Part shown: piece by piece, positions 39,701 through 50,200 of the stretch
Layout of the letters: each line of letters starts with the position of its first letter
How positions within the stretch are numbered: the first letter of the stretch is position 1
The notes under the pieces: generated by a model
The model's input: the letters and a program-made list of their open reading frames with translations, nothing else
The model's database searches: none
Told to the model about the DNA's origin: nothing
Made by a program: the position numbers and the translations under genes
Assembly (NCBI GenBank): GCA_019914945.1
Contig: CM034103.1
Coordinates: forward strand, 13,978,785-14,042,784
DNA: 64,000 nt
DNA from: Typha latifolia
Lineage: Eukaryota > Streptophyta > Magnoliopsida > Poales > Typhaceae
Direction: 5' to 3'

Positions 39701-42700
39701 TTAACTTGCTGCTCTTCCCACATTGCTGTATCGGACAAGCATTTTGTAGTTAAGATCCTTTTTTTAGTAGAACGTAGTGATATATTTCTTTTGTTATGCA
39801 GTGTTAATTTCCTTATGATTATTTTGCTAGGTAAGTTATGTCGTAAATATTTTTCCTTCTTGGTTGAACAGGATACGCTACCTTCTTATTGGAAGGATGT
39901 TACGCTTAATAAGGCTCTTGTTGCATGTCCAGAGTTATAGAGCGTTTGTTGCCACATTCTTGACTCTAATTCCCAGTCTGATGCCTTACCTTGGGATCTT
40001 GTTTTGTGTTCTCTGTGTCTATTGCTCCCTTGGGTTACAGGTTCGTTCTTTTCTTCAAACCACCGTGTGCAATTATAAGAAAAACATTAGTCTTCCAAGT
40101 AAATTTGCAAACAATGTATCTAGTAGCTAGAAGCAACTTCTTAATATAAGCAGCCCTGCTATATTAGGTAGCTTCTTACCTTGATAACCTAAAATGAGGA
40201 TTTGTGCTTTCATTTTTTTTAACTAGCAAATATATGTGATGGATGAGCAATGGTTGCCATGTTATGGAACATGAATTATTGAATACTTTTAAGTTTTAAA
40301 CTCTAGATGTTCCCTGTGGATGGTCAGATTTGATACTGCCTTATTCATGTTGGACTCTTTTTCTTTCATGTATCAAAATTTTTAAACTATTAAAATTGTT
40401 GACATCTCAAATACTTTTTGGACACTTTGAGTTGTGATTACGATTTATAGTCTAGACCAACGTTCGTCGGATCAACCGACCCTATCTGGATTGGCCAGGA
40501 TCGGAATCGGCCGGTTTTGATCAAATCGGGCCGGATGCATTATAGATCTGATCCGGATCCGACCCATAATCAATATGCTGGTTATTATCTTCCTCAATAT
40601 TCTCAGACACAAGATCCATATATTAATTATTATCTTCCTCAGATTCAACAAGATCCATTTGATATGAATGATATAATATAATCACTCTTTGGAGCATTAG
40701 ACCTAGACATCATTATTTTTAAACTTATGGTGATTATGATGACGACCACAGGGATTTACGAGAGCCAACTCGATATTCATCGAATTTTGACTTTTGAGTA
40801 AGTTAGTACTTATGTTTAATTTTAAGACTTATATATGAATAATTATTATTTTCTTATTTTTTGTCATGTTTTTTAAATTTTTAGAAATTTTTCTGTATTT
40901 TTAAATAATATTTAGAATTTTTATGTAATGAAAAAAATTCAATTAGATCCAGGCGATTGATACGGCCGATATGTATCGTTTTTTCGGAAGGTCGATCCCG
41001 ATCCCAATCCCGATCCCAATCCCGATTTTCGAACCTTGGTCTAGACCTCGAGAGAGGCTCACTTATGGATCTCATCTTATAGTGATAAGCTGATAACTAC
41101 TATTATTACTAGATGTAGTTATAATAAAATGTTTTCAATTTCTGCATGTTCTTGGTACCCCAAATTGATAAATAAATTGGACACATTTACTTGCTTTACT
41201 GTCACATTTTGCAATAACATTCTTTAATCAATAGAATATCATATATTGTATGTTCAGCCATAAATTTTACATGTTGTACACCTAATGTAATTTATCCTTG
41301 GTTTCTTTGACAGTTTTTACGGTGTTGTTTCACAAAGCAACTGTGATTTTATTATTCCTTTTCCTCTTAATCCACTTTCACTTATTCTTTATTCGCCCAC
41401 CACAGTTCTTACATTCTAATTCAATTCTATTCTTTCTTTTTCCTCATTAAGATGCTTAAGCCCTTGAAATCATTATATTAGCACTTCCATTCTATAATGA
41501 AGTGCATAGTCCATATACTGTGGCATGTGAGTTTTCCTGTTGGTTCTTAGTTGCTTATAGTTTTTGATGAAATGGGACTCGTTAACAGGTCAATGCAATT
41601 TTCTTTGCTTGGTATTAAATAATAGATGTTAGTTTCCTAACAATTTTTAAGAGGATTCTTGTAATTCTGCTCTGATTTGTAGCTCTTTGGTGGAATTGTA
41701 AGCTCTGGAAATCCGAAACTGGAAGCAACTGATCTTTTTGATAATGAGTATCCTTTTTTCATGTTATTCACATTAGTCAAGTGAATTGTTTATGCCTTGT
41801 TAGTGTCTTATGTGCTCATTATGCACTATGTATAATTTAAGTCTATATTTGATGCGTTTTCAATTTTTTACATTGCACCTGCACTCTGTTATGCAGATTT
41901 TGCCTTGGCTAGCTAGTGATTTTCCTTAATAATTAATTCAGTTATCTACTTTTCAATTTCAATGACTACCCAAATGGTATGGTTACATTATTCAATTTGT
42001 TAGTGATGGGGAATTGGCAAGTATGGATGCAGGTATGAATGCTACCAATTGTCCTTCACTCTGTACTTTTGTTCTGCCATTCATTTTGGTAAGGGATATG
42101 TAATTCCTGCCGGTAGATTATACTTTGACTGTGATAAACTAATAATTAGTGTATTCACCAAATGTGGAAAGGCTAAACTAAAGTTTGGTGCTTTATCTTA
42201 CTTTTATTGGAATTTTGTATGTTCTGATTTGCATCATTTTAGCAATTTATATTCTTCAATATATATAGAGTTTACCATGGGAAGTTCATAAAATCAAGAT
42301 TTCTAATTTGTTGCTTGCAATTTTTCTAGAGCTACATGGAGCTGACAGGAACTCCTTGGACTCTGGCTTATTTCATCAGTTTTTACCTTGTAACAATCTT
42401 GCTGGTTCTCAATCTGGTAAGTTCTGAAATACTCAGTCATTTGTCACCCTCTCAATAAAACTTCCAGATAGAAAAGGGCATCCCACTCTGAAGCTCCTGC
42501 ATATGCAGGGTCTAGGAAGTAGAGATGTACTCAGTCTTACCCTCATTTCTGAGGAGGCCAGTTTTAGACTTTGACCCTATGACCTTTTAAGATGCAAGGG
42601 AAAGTTCCTGTCACACCAAGTGATGCCCTCCAATTTTCACCTGGTCTCTTGGCTCTCTTCTTTAATGGTCAGAATGCTCTTTGGATGAGCTATCGTTAAA

Positions 42701-45689
42701 ACCAAATAGCTAGTCCGGAAGATTAGAGGTTGCCTCCTCTAAGTAACTCAATATATTTTTATATGCAATACAGATATACCTTGTGATCTTTTTAGTTTTT
42801 ACCACCACCGTCTTTTTTTCTGAAGGAGAACTATCTTTTCATTAAATCTCAATTTAAAACTAAAACCTTTCTTTTGCTCTCTTTTTCCAGCATGATATAA
42901 CATATAACTATACTGTGTTGTCTCATTCTTAGCTTTTTGTAGAATATGTCATTCAATTGACAGAATGAAGAAACAATCATAGGTAAGAAAAAGATGTCCA
43001 TTTGAACAGTGATATGATAGGTCATATGACAATTACAGAAAGCAAAAGGGACTCATTGTGTAGAGGCCTTAACAATATGTTATTCTTTTTACATTATATT
43101 TGAGAAAGATTTCCAATATCATTGCATGTGTGAGAAAAACATTGATGCTTCTTCCCTACTTGTCTTTGAGCAGAAATAAATATCTATTAGTTAGACCATC
43201 CCCTCTCCATTATATACTATGCATAGAATAGTACTTGGTATCATCTCTTCAGTGAACTTGCTATAGTATAGGTGAAATTTAAACGAGATTTTTGTTGTCA
43301 CGCAGGGTGTCCTTTTTATCCAAATATGATTATTTAATTTATTTAAGATGATATATCATATCTTGAGTTGGAAAGTGGCGTAGGCTGGGCCATCTTCAGG
43401 TTTGGTTTCAATCATGCAAAAAATAGACTGGGCATGAGACAAACCTCTATACATGGGCATGATTTAATTCTGAGCTAGGTTCAATTTTCTGTATGTCATC
43501 CAGAGCAATCCTTAGACATTGATCTTACTAAATGATATTGTCAAACTTTTATCCATTCATGGATCTTTAGATAAAATGCAATCATAGTGTTGAGATCAAA
43601 TGTACTAAAAAAGATTCTGGATCTTCCAAGTGGATGGAAGCTTCTAACTATCTTAGCTATTTCATTACTTCTTGTATTGCAAAATGTTATTGATTAATGG
43701 CACTGAAATGATGAGTTTCATTTGCCTTTTCAGATTGTCGCATTTGTATTGGAGGCTTTCTTCGCTGAAATGGAGCTAGAAAATTCCAGTGGAGGTGAAG
43801 AAGATGAGGTGTGTATAATTAAATTTTTGTAAGACTCAGGGTAAAATATCAATCCAGGAAGCTCTTGTTTCATTCTACTTGTGAGTGCCTTATTAGGATG
43901 TAGTTTCTTGATCGCCCTGTGATGGTGAGCAATAATAATCCACAAAAGTTTTTATTTTTATTTTTTTACCCAACATCACCAGTGGGAACATTCGTTGGTA
44001 CTTAGTAGGCAAAGATGAAGGCTAAAATAGACAAGGTTTAGGAGGTTTTAATATGTCATGAACCTTAGAAAGGGAAACTTTATCGTCTGACTGCACTTTG
44101 TGGTACAAACACTTCTTATGGAATATAAATGTCATACCAGAATGCTGCATCCTGCAAACAGGAGAAGGAAATTCCATCTACCAGGATGCAGGAAATTCCA
44201 TCTAACCATGATCCATGACACGAGCACAGCATCTTACTGAATATGCTATGTACAACTGAAATCTAACTTCAACATAAATTAACTAACTGTTGAAAATCCA
44301 AGAGATATTATGACTAAACAAACATACACAAAATCTCCAAATTAAAGTTATCTAAAGAGTCAACCATTCATTATAAACTCATAAGATAATATTTCTTCCT
44401 TGAAAAAGTTCTCCTTTAATTTTATATCTTCCTTTGCTCACCCCATATCATTGCAAAGCACACAAATTGTGGGTCCTCTGTATCCTTTCTTGGCAAGATT
44501 ATCTTTGGTTTGGAGCTGGTTGAGATGTGCTAACCAAAGGAACACTTTTAACTTTAGTTAGAATCGTAAGTTTCCAGATTCTGGTCATGTTATCCGATTT
44601 GATTCCAGAAAAGTTTATGGGATTGTAGTGTGATTTTACTGTTTAGCTCCCGCTCCCCCCTGCTGTAAATCTCCAAGTGACCCAATCTCTTTCCACTGTG
44701 AGTTGCATTCCTCTGCCTAGATTCTGTATGTCATGTACCTAAAGTTGTGAGTATCTTAGGTAAACAAAATTATAAAATGATAGCTCAATCTGTGTGTGTC
44801 TAAAGATCCATCTATTTGTAGCTGGACCTAAGCCTAGAAAAGATGACTTGTTGCAATAGCTTCGCGGCTAAAATAGAACTTCTGTAGAGACAACTATGTA
44901 AAAAAGAAATTCCTTACCAAATTTTACGTTCCAAAGTTAGGTTGTCACCCATACATATTTGAATGCTGATTGCCTAGGCATGCAATTGAACAAACCTGTT
45001 AACTTGAATATGGCAGTATATATAAAAGGATTTGTCCATGCTTTGGTTACGTGGAAAGAAGTTGATTCTGAAAAGTAGGTGAGATTGATGAACTTGTGAC
45101 ATAGGAAGACTTAAGAGAAACAGAAACATCTGTCTGGTCGCTCTTAATGCTTTCTACTCATGCCTAGGAAAAGTAGTGTGATGTCATATATAGCTCGACA
45201 GCCAGCGCAAACTGCAAAGCTCCCAATATGTAGTTAACTAAGGTATTTGATAGATAAGGTACCATGGTTCTTGGTGATTATTTACTTCTTTCTGGTTGAA
45301 CCATGAAATTATAGCCTATCATTACAATGATATGATGTTGATCGACTCAGTCCGAGTGGTAGGATTAAATATTTCTTGCTAAATTATCATTTGACTTGGG
45401 ATCCATTTGTATCCTTTTGGCATTTCTTGTGTCTAAATGTATTGATCTTTACTAATGACTTTTAGTGAATTGTAGGATACCCTTGAAAGGAAGAAACAAC
45501 GGCGTGTTGGGTAATTGTCTGCATCTTTCAGTAGTTATGATGAAATAATCAAATACTTGTTTGCTGTAATGCATAATATTCCTCTTCATATTCTGGTGCA
45601 GTTTGAAAACACGGAGTTGCACAGTAGACATTCTTCTCCACCATATGCTAAGCGCAGAGCTGAGCGAAACACAATGCTCTAAACCATAG
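24400..45689 (+). CDS. TPC1: Vacuolar two-pore cation channel TPC1 (SV channel)
   Basis: Exons: 24400-24561, 24952-25095, 25349-25456, 26383-26478, 28872-29002, 30198-30258, 30379-30545, 31786-31891, 32125-32202, 32723-32784, 33345-33417, 35115-35180, 35346-35489, 36708-36765, 37048-37155, 37500-37563, 39872-40040, 41683-41747, 41942-42032, 42330-42416, 43734-43808, 45476-45510, 45602-45689. The frame holds throughout: 745 aa. Two six-helix channel repeats flank two EF-hands (about 349-360 and 390-401). The first pore helix is [20 protein letters not shown] and the second is [13 protein letters not shown]. The second voltage sensor keeps all four arginines (545, 551, 554, 557) in [16 protein letters not shown] run at residue 2-5 (EEPL) resembles the tonoplast-sorting dileucine region. 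TPC1 conducts slow vacuolar currents and supports systemic calcium signals. Luminal sensor residues differ from Arabidopsis (see findings). Large introns hold several transposons. Confidence 0.96.
26464..26531 (+). repeat. 34-bp tandem duplication copying the TPC1 exon 4 splice donor
   Basis: Two 34-bp units (26464-26497, 26498-26531) differ by one base. Each includes the exon 4 end and a GTTAGT donor (26479 and 26513). Use of the second donor would add 34 nt and shift the frame, so the first is the productive one. Confidence 0.9.
26803..28381. mobile_element. TIR element copy C in TPC1 intron 4, interrupted by a nested element
   Basis: Left end aaggatggccatgcc and right end cctacacggccatctttt are inverted (GATGGCC.TG). 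The interior at 26880-27040 (ttgaatatacgggttaaaac, attgtaaatgacatttt) matches copies A and B; a GC-rich gccgac/ggcacg block recurs at 28230-28380. Without the nested insert (27204-27935) it is about 850 bp. Confidence 0.65.
27204..27935. mobile_element. Nested inverted-repeat element inside TIR copy C
   Basis: The ends are inverted repeats of about 100 bp: left begins cttagttacattttgctttc and right ends ggtggcaaaatgtaattaag. They share, in inverted order, a tgactcaatatcattttgcc-type segment and cttttgaaaacctataac. It is about 732 bp with no clear ORF. The flanks share tataaaa, but an exact target-site duplication was not fixed. Confidence 0.75.
31078..31333. repeat. Diverged tandem duplication in TPC1 intron 7
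   Basis: Two units of about 120 bp (31078-31198, 31216-31333; period about 137) share ttgttgcaaatagataagct, cagcagataacattcttgct and agaatatatg. Several mismatches show that it is not recent. Confidence 0.8.
33752..33785. repeat. (GA)n microsatellite within a probable retroelement fragment
   Basis: About 17 GA units in TPC1 intron 11. The flanks (gacacaagcaacgcaataaa, tttatgtggaaaaaacccta) resemble a stretch common in plant LTR retroelements; that assignment is tentative. Confidence 0.8.
34530..35045. repeat. Two sets of tandem duplications in TPC1 intron 11
   Basis: Set 1: ctaacggcttaagcttttgg... near 34540 and aacagcttaagatttgggtt... near 34750, both followed by an aattRgttatcta word. Set 2: 34818-34936 and 34939-35045 share ctagaatt, ctccattagttt.atct, gtg.tccaatta and cctaatgcc.tctatagtt. 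A tgttagaacgtgaaatataa string at 34711 recalls an LTR start, so this may be the remnant of an LTR or of a region copied from one. Confidence 0.6.
35955..36060. repeat. Partial copy of the 40.4-kb TIR element family
   Basis: In TPC1 intron 13: gccgatacggtcagccaat, catatcgtttttcctagcgg, tcgatctcgacgag and gaaccttg occur in the same order as gatacggccgatatgtatcg, ttttttcggaaggtcgatcc and gaaccttgg at 40960-41040. Probably a truncated copy. Confidence 0.5.
38205..38885. mobile_element. TIR element copy B in TPC1 intron 16
   Basis: About 680 bp. The left end gatggccgtgtcgtgccacc and right end gaccggcatgacctt are imperfect inverted repeats. The middle matches copy A closely (atatgtattaaaacctacat, aataatagtttaataattaa). 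A CAT/ATC-rich low-complexity stretch at 38645-38700 is private to this copy. No coding ORF. Confidence 0.7.
40450..41046. mobile_element. TIR element in TPC1 intron 17
   Basis: Ends are inverted: gtctagaccaacgttcg on the left, cgaaccttggtctagac on the right (16 of 17 bases pair). Next to the right end is a short tandem of a 12-bp unit (cccgatcccaat). The left half is rich in ggatc/gatcgg words. About 597 bp, non-coding. No target-site duplication could be confirmed. Confidence 0.75.
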
Positions 45690-47231
45690 TTTCTCTTTGT
45701 GGTAATAAGGCTGCGTCTTTTCTAATTTCATTCTGTGTCATACTTAACCAGATCACTTAGATGTATTATGATAATAATTGTAGTCAGTAATTAGCATGTC
45801 AATGGTTCTTTCTATGTTGATCACTAGTCAATACCTCTCTTGCATTAATGTAGAAGACTGATTTATTTCATGTATCTTGCTTTCAAAGTAACCATAGTGC
45901 TAGTTGATGAGATAGCAAGGCAGTGTGCTAGCTCTTTAGTAGCTGTTTGGTTGGTGCCAGCATGACTAATATTAAGGCCAGAGGGCTTAGTGATTAAAAG
46001 TCAAAAAACTTAAAATCTATTAAAGAGAAATATTACTCACTGAATCATCTACAATCTACATCATAGGAAAAGAAATATTCAATCACCACTTCATCCAAGT
46101 TCATTTCACATTACTGATTAATGCTATAAGCCGGCAGATCTGTCTTCTGTCTTGGGTTATTTTGTGGACTTTCTTTTCCCTTTACTCCTGTATCGACAAT
46201 GTTTTGCATTATACAGGGACCACAGCTAGAACTGAAGGCCACTTCATAGGTTGCTGAGGTGGTAACTTTAGTCTGCCTTATACAAGCATCAGGGGCAAAA
46301 TTGGAAGCCATTGTTTCATTTGATTACGAGTCTACGAAGGGACACTGTGAAAGTAGTGTTTTTACTGGCAGTGTAGCAATTGAATCAGTGGATTCTTGTA
46401 CTTAAGAATGTAAACAAAAGTGAACCAGCTTGCAATTTTCAGCAACCTTTCAATTTGAGGGTACTTGATTTATTATGTCTGATTGAACTGGTTAGCCCAT
46501 TTGTCCATTTGCTACCTTTCCCATATCATCCTTTCGAATTTCTACTGGCTGCTGTTATGTGGGCCTTCCTTATGAAAAGTTCAAACGCTATTTGTTTTCC
46601 GTGTTAACCTGCATAACATGAGACTACACCATACGTGAGAGCAGGAGATGAAGAAAAATGAGATCCTCCACGCATTTTATGTGCTGCACTGGCTAGATCG
46701 AATCTCCATTTGAAAACAATAGAGAACACAAGGTAACTCTAGCTTTTCATATTACTCGTCAACGATACGAACTGTGGGAATGACACGAGGAAACAAATAA
46801 CAAAATGTAAACTGGTTACCAGTTACCTGTTTTTAATAGGTTAGTATTTCCTCTTATATGGCATTCTTATCATAAGTCGGATCTTACAGTTGAAAGTTCT
46901 GATGGAGTCTTTACTTTTTAAAAAATAAAAAGTTGTTCTGATATGCAGGTATATAGAAACATGCCACCACATAGCAACAGTTCAAGCAAGAAGACCACAA
47001 AAATCGAAGGGCCCAATTAACTATATAAACAACCTCACGCCAAGATGGGGTCCCTCACATTTGTTTTGAATATCAAAACTCGACCTACGGGTATTTACAA
47101 AAAGGATATTTACACATTTGTTAGATAGTTGAACCGTACCAGTATCCTTGTCCAACCAATTTAGGAAATAAGATAGAAAATAGATGCCTTCGCAGCATAA
47201 TTATTCCTCCTACCTTTTTGGAGCTTTTGAT
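45690..47231. other. Convergent 3' region between TPC1 and the PFU-type E2 gene
   Basis: Holds the 3' UTRs of both genes. The ORF fragments present lack similarity I can name and have no splice context. No repeat of note was seen. Confidence 0.45.
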
Positions 47232-50200
47232 TCACAGCCTTAATGTAGTATCAGCCACTCTGGAAGCTCCATCTTTAACTTTCTGGGCAAGGAATTCATC
47301 ACAATCAGCTCCTTTCACAGTAAATTCCATCAAAAGATCCTCAAAAAGCTTCTTTAGTGAGCTCTTAAATGCCGGTGAGCAACTCTTATCTCCCTCATCA
47401 ACATCCTGGATCCCTTCCCCAACAACACATCCAACCTGAGCACCATCCATGTAAGCTCTGCATGCTACTAGGATAGTGTGTCCATGCTTGCGAAAATGAC
47501 CAGCAACAAAGTCCTCAAAATGCTGCAGCATTGGAAATACAGAAGTTACGCAGAAAAATCATCTAAAACCTTTTGATGATAATGAGATACCAAATATAAG
47601 CTTTCCAGAAATAGTAAATTGAAAAAATTATTTCACAAAAATTTAGGAGAGCATAAAGGTTTTTATAATCCCTATTATCATACTATCTGCAACATTAAGA
47701 TAATATTCTTACCCTCGGTGGCCTCCTTAGAGAATACAACATTGTCCTGCAGGACAAAAGGAAAGTATCTTCATTGTAAGCCAGGGATTTCTTCTCACCA
47801 TGAGTTGTATTAGCTGTCTGTGCATAGCCTGGCTCATTAAAGTAAGGCTTTGCATTCAGAACCAAGGCCTGAATAGAGACAAGGACTTGAAGCATAGTGG
47901 AATTGGATGGATTCCACATCTCACATCCAGTGCCAGACCAGGTATTGAGAAGGCTAAGACAAACTTTCCCACATGCATACAAGTTTGGATTAAGTCGCAA
48001 TCCACCAGAATGATAATGTACCATCTGCATGGTTTTACAAAAGAGATGGCATACTTTCTACTGAAAAGCAACAAAAAATAATGATACAAGAAAAGGAGTT
48101 CACATACCGGTGGTACTTGAGGATAGTTAGGCGGAAAATATATGTCAAAGAAGAAGAGACCGTCATGATAAGGAGTACCAGTTGGTCCTATGATAACAGC
48201 CCTAAGCAGATCCATCCTATCCTCATAAATTCTAACGTATATAGTGTCTGTTTAAGTTAAAACAAAAAGCAAAATAATGAGAACAGATGAGAAATATGAT
48301 TCAAGGATGTTTCACAAGTTCAAGGAAAAATCAAAAGTTCCTGTCATAACAAAGCAAACGCATGAAGCAATGATGACAATGGTCAACAAACAATGGTCAA
48401 AACATAACTATATTGGTACTAGTAATAAAAGACAAGGAAATTCCTGGCTATTCAAGACCTGATCAAATCATATCAAACAATACTTAGAATTTTATATATC
48501 CTTCTACTCCCTAAGAGATTTTGTTTTCTTGGTGAAACAATCGAAGAAATGGATCCATAATCTCACTAAAATATGAGAGAAGTAATACCCTGCTTTGTAC
48601 TTCAACTGAAATAACCCAAGTTTTTAAACGTGAGAAAAGAAGATAATCTTGCTTACCTTGATAAACCATGATATTGAAGAAGAAGTTGAGGAATATGAAA
48701 ACATATTGATTTAAATTCTTAATAGGAGTTCAATCATGAAGATACACACTACTGTGTCAAGCTTTACAAAAAGAGTATTCTCAGATGCAACTTTGAAGAT
48801 GTGGACTAAAAATTCAATCTTGACTTAAAAATCTCAAAGGCCACAACCTGTAAATGACTTAAAATAATTTATCTCACCTCAAATATAATTCACAAACCAA
48901 ACCAAACAGTTGACCTCCTCTAATATATGCAAGACGGTGATTAATTTAGGTTATCATTTTTGGATATGATAAGTGCCTTAATTAAATTTGTCAATGGAAG
49001 ATTTTGCAGCTCAGGGACTTACTAAATTTGTTTCTGCTACATGCTAGCTGAAATATAGAAGGGTCCTTTCACATTTCATGATTTGCTAATAGTTCTCATT
49101 GAAACTTACACAACACCTTCTTTGAAGTATTTCACAATTCTTGCTGCAATCCTAAATATTCACTGATTTTCTCACCCAATTTTAATAGAACGAACAAGTC
49201 TAATCTTCCACTGCAATAGTTGCCCGTTGTTTGCTCCTCCAAAGAATGCAAGAATGGAAATATTGCAGCAAAGTTATAAACTATAACACTTCAAAAATTT
49301 CTAACAGATGTCTTGGCTATGATATGCCTATTGCAAAATGAAACAATCATTACAGCCCCATAAGAGAAAAGAAGCACAAATAGGAGCAGAAGATTATTTA
49401 CATGCCTGCAACATACTAGTATGAGCTCAATCTTTGTACATGAAATCTACACTCACCTGGTAAATCTTTCTCCAGGACCTTCCACTCATTCTGAATTCTC
49501 TTCGCCCAGCACTTTGCTGGCTGCTATCAAGAAGTCATCAGGTAACATAGGCAGGAAATAGACAAAACAAAGAAAAATAAATGAAATGCTCATTTCATTT
49601 CAGTACCTTCTTAACTGTTGGGGACACCTTCAGAAGTTCAGGTCTGCTATAGTAATGATCAGAGTGATCTTGCACAGTATCAAACTGTTTAAATAACTTG
49701 AATTTCACATCTATTTCATCTTCGATCACTTTAGCCTGCTTGCTCTTACTTGATGTTTCAGCTGGAGGCTTCTGCAACCATGGTACAGTTGCCTCCACCC
49801 CGGGTGGAAGATCCAAGTCATCAAACTTTGCAGCCAAACTAAAGTTGCAATCATTTTCATATAATTGCATATCATATTCATCTTCATAGTAATCTTCATC
49901 ATAGTCATATTCATCATACTCATAGTCATCATTAAAGTTATAGTCCAGTGAATCAGGATCAGAAATTTTCAGGGCAGTCAGTGGATCAGCATTCACAGAG
50001 AGATGATTTTCACTTGGGCCCGCCAAATCATTTACCCAAGCATCCTATAATTAATCAAAACAAAAATTTTATATAAGCAAATGAATGATATGGTAGCAAA
50101 ACCACATCTAGATGAGTTACTGAACATCAAATGTTCACTAGACATGAAGGAAGGTTCAAACCTTTATTTGCTTTTCCAAATTTATAGAATATGCAATGGG

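Noticed and set aside
46111..46311. Minus-strand 66-residue ORF downstream of TPC1
   Set aside because: No start context, no family similarity and no splice partners; probably 3' UTR/spacer.
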